Shown: piece after piece, positions 7,938 to 14,262 of the stretch
How positions within the stretch are numbered: the first letter of the stretch is position 1
How the letters are laid out: each line of letters begins with the position of its first letter
Source of the DNA: FEN-1297 sp046705645
Lineage (GTDB): Bacteria > Bacteroidota > Ignavibacteria > Ignavibacteriales > Ignavibacteriaceae
Length of the DNA stretch: 17,038 nucleotides
Reading direction: 5' to 3'
Assembly (NCBI GenBank): GCA_046705645.1
Contig: JBJKQE010000246.1
Span: forward strand, 1 to 17,038
Program-made: the position numbers and the translations under genes
The notes under the pieces: generated by a model
The model's input: only the letters and a program-made list of their open reading frames with translations
The model's database searches: none
Told to the model about the DNA's origin: nothing

Positions 7938-9042
7938 TTATTGCACCTTTATAAATATCAATAACTTTGTCCGTTAACAACTCAATATCAAAATTTTCTA
8001 TTGCTCTTTTTCTAGCTGCTTTGCCAAAACGTAATTGAATTTCAGGTGAAGCTATTAGAAAGTCTAACTTTTCAGAAAGAGACTTCCAATTTTTTTTCTC
8101 AAATAAAAAAGAAGTTTCGTTATCTACAGCTATATCCAGCACCCCGTCTGTATTTGAACAAACAGACGGTAAACCCATCGACATGGCTTCAACTAAAGCA
8201 ATACCGAAAGCCTCGCTGTGGGAAGGAAAAACAAAAATATTCATTGCTTTTAATATTTCGGGAGTATCGCTTCTAAAGCCGGTAAAAATTATGTTGTCAA
8301 GTTTTAAATCCTGTACTAAATTTTTCACGGTGTCCGCATATTTATCTTCCCCGCGACTCGCTTCGCCTACAATAAAAAATTTTAAGTTTTTATATTTTTT
8401 GTTCAACATGGCAGCTGCTTGTAGAAATTCTTCGTGTCCCTTTCCCGGGCTGAATCTTGCAAGCATACCGATAATTATATCTTCATTTTGAAGAGCAAAT
8501 TCTTTTTTAATTCTTTTACTATCAACTTTTTCAGGGTTAAATGTTTTTGAATCAACAGCATTATGTAAAAGCAATATTTTATCTTCATTTATAGGACAAG
8601 TTTCAGCCAAATTTTTCTTAATAACCCGGCTAATGGCAAGTGCATAAGTTAAGCGATTATAAATCCATCTATGAAGTTTATCCTTCTTAATAATCGCCGA
8701 ACCTACCTGCTTGGTTAATATTAACGGTGTATTGTTTTTTATTAATTTTAATGCAGGAACTAGTACCCACATATCCTTGGAAGCCTGCGTATGAATAATA
8801 TCAAAATTTCCTTTTCTGATTATATTGCTGAGTTTAATAATGCTGAATGGATGGAAATAGCCGGATGCTTTTAATGGATGAATAATTAAACCTGCATTTG
8901 ATGCTTCCATATGAAGCCTTGATTCGGAAATACAAATAAGTTCAACCTTAACACCTCTATTTAACAATTGTTTAACAGCCGTAAGAGTAAACATTTCCAT
9001 ACCCCCCCAGCTTTTGGAAAGACATGAGTATAATATTTTCAT
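7924..9042 (-). CDS. Family 4 glycosyltransferase (GT-B fold)
   Basis: A retaining GT-B glycosyltransferase of 372 aa, a normal length for GT4. The N-terminal Rossmann domain begins KILYSCLSKSWGGMEMF, with the GGxE-type acceptor loop at 13-16 and a DIIHTQ strand at 81-86. The C-terminal donor domain shows IGMLARFSPGKGHEEFLQA (191-209), FFIVGEASRGE and the catalytic EX7E motif E277-E285 in SEAFGIALVEAMSMGLP. Such enzymes build lipopolysaccharide, capsule or other surface glycans; no donor can be assigned. No clear Shine-Dalgarno precedes the ATG. Codons 12-14 contain a run of seven G (plus-strand C7 at 9002-9008), unusual in this AT-rich DNA. The gene sits 138 bp after the SpoIID-like gene and before the GT2 gene, all co-directional. 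Confidence 0.92.
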   Translation of the reverse strand: MKILYSCLSKSWGGMEMFTLTAVKQLLNRGVKVELICISESRLHMEASNAGLIIHPLKASGYFHPFSIIKLSNIIRKGNFDIIHTQASKDMWVLVPALKLIKNNTPLILTKQVGSAIIKKDKLHRWIYNRLTYALAISRVIKKNLAETCPINEDKILLLHNAVDSKTFNPEKVDSKRIKKEFALQNEDIIIGMLARFSPGKGHEEFLQAAAMLNKKYKNLKFFIVGEASRGEDKYADTVKNLVQDLKLDNIIFTGFRSDTPEILKAMNIFVFPSHSEAFGIALVEAMSMGLPSVCSNTDGVLDIAVDNETSFLFEKKNWKSLSEKLDFLIASPEIQLRFGKAARKRAIENFDIELLTDKVIDIYKGAINKWN

Positions 9043-9093
9043 TATTTAAAAATCAGAGTTTTTAGTATACACAAATTCGATTCATAATTAAAT

Positions 9094-9128
9094 TATAGCA
9101 TGGATATTGGAAATATATCAATGCTATA
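9094..9128. repeat. Imperfect 14-bp inverted repeat between SpoIID-like and GT4 genes
   Basis: TATAGCATGGATAT (9094-9107) and ATATCAATGCTATA (9115-9128) pair with one mismatch around a 7-nt loop. The hairpin lies about 50 bp after the SpoIID-like stop and 50 bp before the GT4 start. Only a weak AATTTAATT tract follows on the minus strand, so it may be an attenuator, mRNA-processing site or operator rather than a strong terminator. The rest of the 138-bp gap shows no gene. Confidence 0.5.
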
Positions 9129-9180
9129 TTATATTCTAATTAAATTTCGATTAATATTACTTATAATTATTAATATACAG

Positions 9181-10533
9181 TTAGTAAATTTTCTTAAGTT
9201 TGGCGTTTTGAAAATAATGAACTAATATTTCGTCAAACTGATAACCTTTGGCTGCCATAACAGCTGCTCCAATTTGGCAAAGGCCTACACCGTGCCCCCA
9301 GCCGGCACCTATTAAAATAAATTTTTGAGGTATTCCATTTTGAATATCTTCTTTATCAACAATAAATGCGGAACTGTAAAGATGGCTTGTTGAAAGTGTT
9401 CTTCTTATTTCCAGTTCCTTGCCTATTATTAAAGTTTTTTTAGTCCCGATTATTTTTAATTTGATTAATCGCGCCGATAATCCTCTTTCAAAGGGAACCA
9501 GATCTTTAATTTCGCCAAAATCAATACCTGTATTCTTGTTAATTAAATCTGAAAGTTCCTGCTGTTCATATTCTATTTTCCATCTATAAAAATCTGTGGT
9601 TTCCTGATCATAATCCAAAAGAATTTGAGAAAGTATTTTTTTGTCTTTTGTATTACAGAAAGCAGGCGGATTACTTGTAATCCATTTACGCGCATTCATC
9701 TCGTTTGAAAAATCAAGATTGTAATTTTCAGGTTCAAATTTGTAATCAATTATGGAAGCAAGATAACTGTATTTGACTGGTTCCCATACGTTTTCAAATG
9801 ATTCGGAAATTCCACCGCATGATTTTGAATAACGTGTATCGCAAATTTTATTACCGCTTGTCAATACGACACCGGAAGTTTGTTTAACAGCCTGTCTTGC
9901 TCCTTCGGTAAAAACTTTGGTTATTCCCTGATACCGCTGACAGTGGTCGTCGGCGCAAACATCAAATAGAGTATGATCTTCCCTGTCATACCATTTAATA
10001 TGTTCGTTTTCATTTTGCTTGCCGGGGATGAAATTTGATTTGCCTGATTTTAATTCTTTTGATTTTTCAATTTGGGAAAGGACCCAGCTTCTTGAAATTA
10101 TAGCATGTGCCTTAAGAAGTTGAAGAGAACTTTTAGCACTCATTTCGGAAGATATTACGCTAACTAAATAATTCTCCATCAATAGAATGTTAATTGCGGA
10201 AATTTTGCCGTTATTTTTTAAAAGTTTTAATGACCCGGTAAAGCGTTGTTTCTCAATCCTTTCCCAGTGAAATTTAACTCCTATTGTAACATCTTTTAAT
10301 AAAAAAGATTCTACATCCGGATCTTGAGGTTCAAATATTATTTCATCGGATATTTCAATCTTTTCACTTCCTTTTTTACAGGTGATTCTATCATTTACGA
10401 TTTCAGCGGAATATCGTCCGCTAAAAGTTTGTTTCATCCCATACGTTTTGAAATCTCCGTGAAGTTCAAAATTAATTTGTTTTTCGGTTAAAATACCTAC
10501 GCTTATTTTAGGTTCTTTTGTTGTGCTTACCAT
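9181..10533 (-). CDS. SpoIID/LytB-domain protein without signal peptide
   Basis: A 450-aa SpoIID-like protein; characterised SpoIID enzymes are peptidoglycan lytic transglycosylases acting on denuded glycan outside the membrane. The core is clear: LLMENYLVSVISSEMSA (117-133), where E130 aligns with the SpoIID catalytic Glu, then LKAHAIISRSW (140-150), a cysteine cluster VCADDHCQRY (C193, H197, C198), SKSCGGISESFENVW (236-250) replacing the usual SSGG segment, and the C-terminal GWGHGVGLCQIGAA (411-424). Unlike secreted homologues it begins MVSTTKEPKISVGILT with no hydrophobic leader and has seven Cys, suggesting a cytoplasmic or unconventional location. No Shine-Dalgarno is visible; no nearby upstream extension would add a leader. 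It is the first gene of the minus-strand cluster and is divergent from arginase. Enzymatic activity on peptidoglycan is not assured. Confidence 0.87.
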   Translation of the reverse strand: MVSTTKEPKISVGILTEKQINFELHGDFKTYGMKQTFSGRYSAEIVNDRITCKKGSEKIEISDEIIFEPQDPDVESFLLKDVTIGVKFHWERIEKQRFTGSLKLLKNNGKISAINILLMENYLVSVISSEMSAKSSLQLLKAHAIISRSWVLSQIEKSKELKSGKSNFIPGKQNENEHIKWYDREDHTLFDVCADDHCQRYQGITKVFTEGARQAVKQTSGVVLTSGNKICDTRYSKSCGGISESFENVWEPVKYSYLASIIDYKFEPENYNLDFSNEMNARKWITSNPPAFCNTKDKKILSQILLDYDQETTDFYRWKIEYEQQELSDLINKNTGIDFGEIKDLVPFERGLSARLIKLKIIGTKKTLIIGKELEIRRTLSTSHLYSSAFIVDKEDIQNGIPQKFILIGAGWGHGVGLCQIGAAVMAAKGYQFDEILVHYFQNAKLKKIY

Positions 10534-10625
10534 TATACAATATTCTTAATATTTAAACGAAATTTGTAAAAACATTTTATATCTTAAACATAAAATATAA
10601 GAATTAACTGCTAATAATTGTAAGA

Positions 10626-10652
10626 CAAATATCGGTGTAATTCGGATATTTG
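10626..10652. promoter_or_regulatory. Operator-like inverted repeat in the SpoIID/arginase divergent region
   Basis: CAAATATC (10626-10633) and GATATTTG (10645-10652) are perfect 8-bp reverse complements separated by 11 bases, giving about 19 bp (under two helical turns) centre to centre. The dyad lies in the 172-bp divergent gap, 53 bp before the arginase ATG. It does not resemble the ArgR box. A regulator-binding site is possible; the cognate regulator is not in the window. The rest of the gap shows only imperfect promoter-like matches. Confidence 0.35.
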
Positions 10653-10705
10653 AAATATTGTATTTAATTTGATGTGCATCATCTTATAATTTTTACTTAA
10701 TCAAA

Positions 10706-11644
10706 ATGTCGCAATTCTCTATGAAAATTAAAGAACAAAAAATCGTCAACATTATCGGTTTCCCAATGGATTTAGGTGCCGGCAGAAGAGGTGTTGATAT
10801 GGGTCCGTCGGCTTTAAGAATAGCAGGTTTAAGGGAAAAGCTGGAAAAATTAGGCTATAAAGTTCTCGACAGCGGTGATATTTTTGTCCAAATAATGGAA
10901 AAACAAAAAATTACTAATCCTAAGCTAAAATATTTAAATGAAATAATAAGAACATCAAAAGCACTTTCAAGTAAAATTGAAAAAGTTTTAGATAAAGGTC
11001 GTTTCCCGCTGTGTATCGGTGGAGATCATTCAATGGCAATCGGAAGTATTGCGGGTATTTCTTCCTACTGTAAGAAAAATAAATTGAAGTTTGGAGTAAT
11101 TTGGATAGATGCTCATGCAGATATGAATACTGATGAAACAACTCCGTCGGGAAATATTCATGGGATGCCTCTTTCAATAGCTCTTGGGATCGGATACGAA
11201 AAGCTGGTTAATTTAAATGGGTTTTCGCCAAAAGTTTTACCGGAAAATTGTGCCTTAATCGGTATAAGAAGTATTGATGCTCTTGAAAAGTTGAATATAA
11301 AAAATAGTAAGCCTACTGTTTATACTATGGCGGATATTGATAAGTTAGGAATTCATCGAGTTATATCAAGAGTACTAAAACAATTTCGTGAAAAGGTGGA
11401 TCATATACATGTTAGTTTTGATCTGGATAGCGTTGATCCTTCTGTTGCACCGGGTGTAGGAACACCTGTTTCCGGCGGACTAAGTTATAGAGAAACTCAC
11501 CTTTTAATGGAATCAATTGCCGATTGCGGCTGTATTTCTTCTTTAGAAGTTACGGAAGTTAATCCGATTCTGGATTATCAGAATAAAAGTGCCGTCTTTG
11601 CTACGGATGTCATCGCTTCAATAATGGGGCAGCGTATATTGTAA
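10706..11644 (+). CDS. rocF: Arginase (ureohydrolase family)
   Basis: Predicted to hydrolyse L-arginine to ornithine and urea in the cytoplasm with a dinuclear Mn centre. All ligand motifs of the ureohydrolase family are present: GGDHS (H108), DAHAD (D135, H137, D139) and SFDLDSVDP (D239, D241). The segment NTDETTPSGNIHGMPLS (141-157) is the substrate loop characteristic of arginases rather than agmatinases, and E284 in EVTEVNP corresponds to the Glu that contacts the guanidinium group. The 312-aa length is normal. A second ATG at codon 6 is a possible alternative start; neither has a good Shine-Dalgarno. No ornithine-using or urease gene is nearby, so the physiological pathway is unclear. 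The following membrane-protein gene starts 61 bp downstream and may be co-transcribed. Confidence 0.93.
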   Translation: MSQFSMKIKEQKIVNIIGFPMDLGAGRRGVDMGPSALRIAGLREKLEKLGYKVLDSGDIFVQIMEKQKITNPKLKYLNEIIRTSKALSSKIEKVLDKGRFPLCIGGDHSMAIGSIAGISSYCKKNKLKFGVIWIDAHADMNTDETTPSGNIHGMPLSIALGIGYEKLVNLNGFSPKVLPENCALIGIRSIDALEKLNIKNSKPTVYTMADIDKLGIHRVISRVLKQFREKVDHIHVSFDLDSVDPSVAPGVGTPVSGGLSYRETHLLMESIADCGCISSLEVTEVNPILDYQNKSAVFATDVIASIMGQRIL

Positions 11645-11705
11645 AGAATTTTTATTAAGTTCCGAGTTATATATATTCAATTTTTAAAGGAATTGTACGT
11701 ATACT

Positions 11706-12215
11706 ATGGTAAAACCCCAGCCAATATTAATTTATGCTCTAATTTTTTTAATTATTACTCTTATTCTAAAATTATTCGGGCTGCTCAATGTTGATAATAA
11801 TCAACTGCTTGCATACACTTTTATTTTTTACGGAATAAGTTCCGTATACATCTCCTTCGGCAGGAACAAAAGGCTTCAACTATTTATTGGTACGGTAATT
11901 TTCCTTATCGGTATAGTATTTTTTCTTATAAGCAATTTCGATATTTTCAATTCATCGCACTTAATTTTTCCTTCCACGTTGCTTATCCTGGGCATAAGCT
12001 GCTGGATGTTGTTTTTAGATAATACGGATGATAAAGCCGTTTTATTTATCTCGATAATTTTTATCCTCTTAGGTATAATTTATTCAATAAGCGTTGGAGC
12101 AATGAGAGTCGGCTCTTTTCTTAATTCAATTTTATCAATTGCTTCTAAGTATTGGGCTATTGTTTTAATTACGTTTATCATTATTTTATTATTAAGGAGA
12201 GAGGATAAGAAATAA
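11706..12215 (+). CDS. Six-helix integral membrane protein of unknown function
   Basis: I do not recognise the family with certainty. The 169-aa protein is almost wholly hydrophobic, with about six predicted membrane segments (roughly 8-26, 34-52, 57-77, 85-104, 111-130 and 147-165), short loops and a charged tail RREDKK, which places the C-terminus in the cytoplasm by the positive-inside rule. The overall layout recalls small LiaF/HdeD-like membrane modules, but no diagnostic motif is seen. AAAGGA at 11686-11691 is 14 bases before the ATG, rather far for a ribosome-binding site. It follows arginase by 61 bp on the same strand and converges with the anti-sigma gene, 21 bp apart. Neither neighbour indicates a role. 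Confidence 0.75.
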   Translation: MVKPQPILIYALIFLIITLILKLFGLLNVDNNQLLAYTFIFYGISSVYISFGRNKRLQLFIGTVIFLIGIVFFLISNFDIFNSSHLIFPSTLLILGISCWMLFLDNTDDKAVLFISIIFILLGIIYSISVGAMRVGSFLNSILSIASKYWAIVLITFIIILLLRREDKK

Positions 12216-12236
12216 GGCGGCAGCAAAAGGGAAAAC

Positions 12237-13475
12237 TTATTTTATAGTTCCTGTCAAATAAATATTACCAAATGGTTTTTGTGAATCTCCTGAAGGTGTT
12301 TCCGTTAGATAAAAATCCGCGCTCGTATTTTCCGGCATTTCGGGAACAGAGAACGGGAAATATTCAATTATATTATGTGTCTTAAAAACTCCAAGAGCTA
12401 AAAGCTTTCCCGAAATATTTATCCATAACTCGTAAGACTTTCCTTCAGCTAACGGCGGCATATCAAAAAGCTGCAGGTATCCTTTATCTTCTTCAAAACT
12501 TATTATCAATTTTCCGTATCCCTCCTGGGCTAACTTTGTACCATTTAAATTAACAATCTTAACATCCTTTGTTACAAGAAGCTTTTGGAGATCCTGGTTT
12601 GTATTTACTTGAGTTGAAAGATCATTTATTTGGCGGTTTAATTTTTCTACTCCCACTTTGTAGTTACTTACGTCTGATGAAATATTATAATACAAAATAA
12701 TTATCCCGGCTAGAACAATCAAAAAGACGGCTGAAGTTATGATCAACACCGTATTCTTTTTTATTTTAGGTTGTTTTTCATTTCTTTCAAAAGACGGATA
12801 GGACTTCTTTTCTATTTTAGGAGGTTCTTTAGTAGGTATTTTGTAGAATTTATCATCGTCTTTATTATCCGGAAATTCAAATGTATTATTTACGATAATT
12901 TCATCATTTTGTGCGGGCTCGTTTTGTTTTTCCTGTTTTTTTTCATCTGTTACTCTTAGCCGGATCTGAGTGTTATATGATGGCCGAATAGTTTCAAGAA
13001 TTTTCTTTTTTGAAATAACTGCTTGAAATTCATTAGTATCTGGGATATGGTTTCCGGGCTTTGAATCTTTTTCTATGATTTGCATCTCTTTAGGCGATAA
13101 AGATTCTTGCGTTAAAGTCTCTTCTTTTTTCTCGGGTTGTGTAAATGGTTTTGCATTTTTATCATTTGTAATGCTTTTACCTTTCGGTACAGGTGCATGC
13201 TGTATATTTTTTGAAGGTGAAATTCCTTTTGCAACTCTTTCTTCTTTTACTCTGTAGAGTCTTCTGGCAACCTTGTCTTTAAGCTGCGGATTTGGAGCTT
13301 CGATACTTAAAATAGAAGGAAGAAGAGCTATCAGGTTTTGATATTCGCCGAGTTCTTCCCATGGAAAATCGTTGCTGGTTTTAAGGTAATCCTGAAGTTT
13401 TTCTAAATCCGATTTGTTTAAGCAACCCAATGCATAAGCATGCAGAAGGTCATAATATTCATTAGGGACAGACAT
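12237..13475 (-). CDS. RskA-type transmembrane anti-sigma factor with long cytoplasmic linker
   Basis: Predicted to hold the partner ECF sigma factor at the inner membrane until a signal releases it. The N-terminal part (7-77; YYDLLHAYALGCLNKSDLEKLQDYL) resembles the sigma-binding helices of RskA proteins but lacks the HxxxCxxC zinc motif; only one Cys (C18) is there. A highly charged, Lys/Glu/Pro-rich, probably disordered linker runs from about 80 to 240. One membrane helix (242-264) is followed by a probable coiled coil (270-300) and an anti-sigma-K C-terminal domain (305-412) with YELWINISGKLLALGVF and the closing PFGNIYLTGTIK. By topology the RskA domain is periplasmic. The start overlaps the sigma stop (TAATG) and is preceded by AAGGGTGA at 13482-13489, so the two are translationally coupled. 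Confidence 0.88.
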   Translation of the reverse strand: MSVPNEYYDLLHAYALGCLNKSDLEKLQDYLKTSNDFPWEELGEYQNLIALLPSILSIEAPNPQLKDKVARRLYRVKEERVAKGISPSKNIQHAPVPKGKSITNDKNAKPFTQPEKKEETLTQESLSPKEMQIIEKDSKPGNHIPDTNEFQAVISKKKILETIRPSYNTQIRLRVTDEKKQEKQNEPAQNDEIIVNNTFEFPDNKDDDKFYKIPTKEPPKIEKKSYPSFERNEKQPKIKKNTVLIITSAVFLIVLAGIIILYYNISSDVSNYKVGVEKLNRQINDLSTQVNTNQDLQKLLVTKDVKIVNLNGTKLAQEGYGKLIISFEEDKGYLQLFDMPPLAEGKSYELWINISGKLLALGVFKTHNIIEYFPFSVPEMPENTSADFYLTETPSGDSQKPFGNIYLTGTIK

Positions 13476-14044
13476 TACTCATCACCCTTTACAAGATTGT
13501 CTTTAAGATTGCTAAGTATAACCTTCATTTTGGATTTAACAGTTAACACGGGAATGTTTAGCCTGGCAGCAATTTCTTCTTGAGTTAAACCTTCGTAATA
13601 TGCCAGGTAAAGAACATACTGCTGCGCTTCGGTTAATTTATCAAGTGCGGTTTCAATATCTTCGATTATATTAAATGCAGTTTTTATATCGAGAGGATCG
13701 ATAATTGAAGAAAGATGAGGAACAATATTTTGGTTTTCAAATTTCTCCGAGTATGGTTCCAAATTATTATTTGGGCGGGAACGTCGTAATGTATCAACCG
13801 CTTTGTTTCTTGCCAGGGTAATCAACCATGTATATACGTTGCCTGTTTCCGAATTGAAAAGATTAACTTTCTGCCAGATAATTACAAAGACATCTATGAG
13901 AACGTTTTCTGCAGTTTGTTCATCAGATACAATTTTTTTTATTAAAGTATACAGCAATGATGAATACCGGTTATAAAGGACTTCCAGAGCCTTTGAATCA
14001 TAATTTGCAACTCGTTGCATTAACTCAATATCGGTTGAAGGCAT
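13475..14044 (-). CDS. ECF RNA polymerase sigma factor (SigK-like)
   Basis: A two-domain ECF sigma factor. Region 2 (NRYSSLLYTLIKKIV... through VYTWLITLARNKAVDTLRR) carries the core-binding and -10-recognition helices; region 4 (ALDKLTEAQQYVLYLAYYEGLTQEEIAARLNIPVLTVKSKM) carries the -35-binding helix-turn-helix. No extra C-terminal domain is present. I start at the ATG at 14044 (MPSTDIELMQRV); a TTG at 14056 would add four residues and has an AGG a few bases upstream, so it is possible but less likely. It overlaps its anti-sigma gene by one base, the usual arrangement for a regulated sigma/anti-sigma pair. A promoter-like box upstream (14092-14122) is of the housekeeping type. Its regulon cannot be inferred from this window. 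Confidence 0.92.
   Translation of the reverse strand: MPSTDIELMQRVANYDSKALEVLYNRYSSLLYTLIKKIVSDEQTAENVLIDVFVIIWQKVNLFNSETGNVYTWLITLARNKAVDTLRRSRPNNNLEPYSEKFENQNIVPHLSSIIDPLDIKTAFNIIEDIETALDKLTEAQQYVLYLAYYEGLTQEEIAARLNIPVLTVKSKMKVILSNLKDNLVKGDE
13482..13489 (-). promoter_or_regulatory. Ribosome-binding site of the anti-sigma gene inside the sigma gene
   Basis: AAGGGTGA on the minus strand lies within the last codons of the sigma gene, 6 bases before the anti-sigma ATG, which itself overlaps the sigma stop as TAATG. This supports coupled translation and near-equal output of the two proteins. Confidence 0.6.
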
Positions 14045-14091
14045 GTTAGCCGCCAAAATAACCTATTTATTTATTACTTTGAAATTCATTG

Positions 14092-14122
14092 CAAAAGTAA
14101 AGCTATACCGACAAAAAATCAA
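14092..14122 (-). promoter_or_regulatory. Candidate Bacteroidota-type promoter of the sigma/anti-sigma operon
   Basis: Read on the minus strand, TACTTTTG (14092-14099) matches TAnnTTTG, with a TTGA-like partial -33 element about 20 bp upstream (14120-14122). Transcription would begin near 14086, about 40 nt before the ATG at 14044. If real, the sigma operon has a basal housekeeping promoter besides any autoregulated one. Confidence 0.35.
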
Positions 14123-14205
14123 TTAAACGCAGTTTTTACAATATCCTTAACTTATTTAAAAGTGTATTTACCGGTTTTACTTTTGTGCTTTATGCAGTTG
14201 ATATA

Positions 14206-14236
14206 TTTATGCTGAGTTTTGATTTTATTATCTTTG
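14206..14236 (+). promoter_or_regulatory. Candidate Bacteroidota-type promoter of alaS
   Basis: TATCTTTG (14229-14236) is an exact TAnnTTTG -7 element. TTTA at 14206-14209 with a 19-bp spacer serves as an imperfect -33 element. The predicted start near 14243 leaves a leader of about 20 nt that includes TAGGAAAAG just before the ATG. Position and spacing make this the best promoter candidate in the window. Confidence 0.5.
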
Positions 14237-14262
14237 CATCGTAAATAAACCTTTAGGAAAAG

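Noticed and set aside
8046..8491. Plus-strand open frames of 76 and 102 codons within the GT4 gene
   Set aside because: They are antisense to conserved GT4 motifs including EX7E and have no protein-like pattern of their own.
12216..12236. Terminator between the converging membrane-protein and anti-sigma genes
   Set aside because: The 21-bp spacer has no inverted repeat or T-run.
14045..14056. TTG start extending the sigma factor by four residues
   Set aside because: The ATG at 14044 already leaves a normal-length N-terminus before region 2; the TTG remains possible but is less likely.
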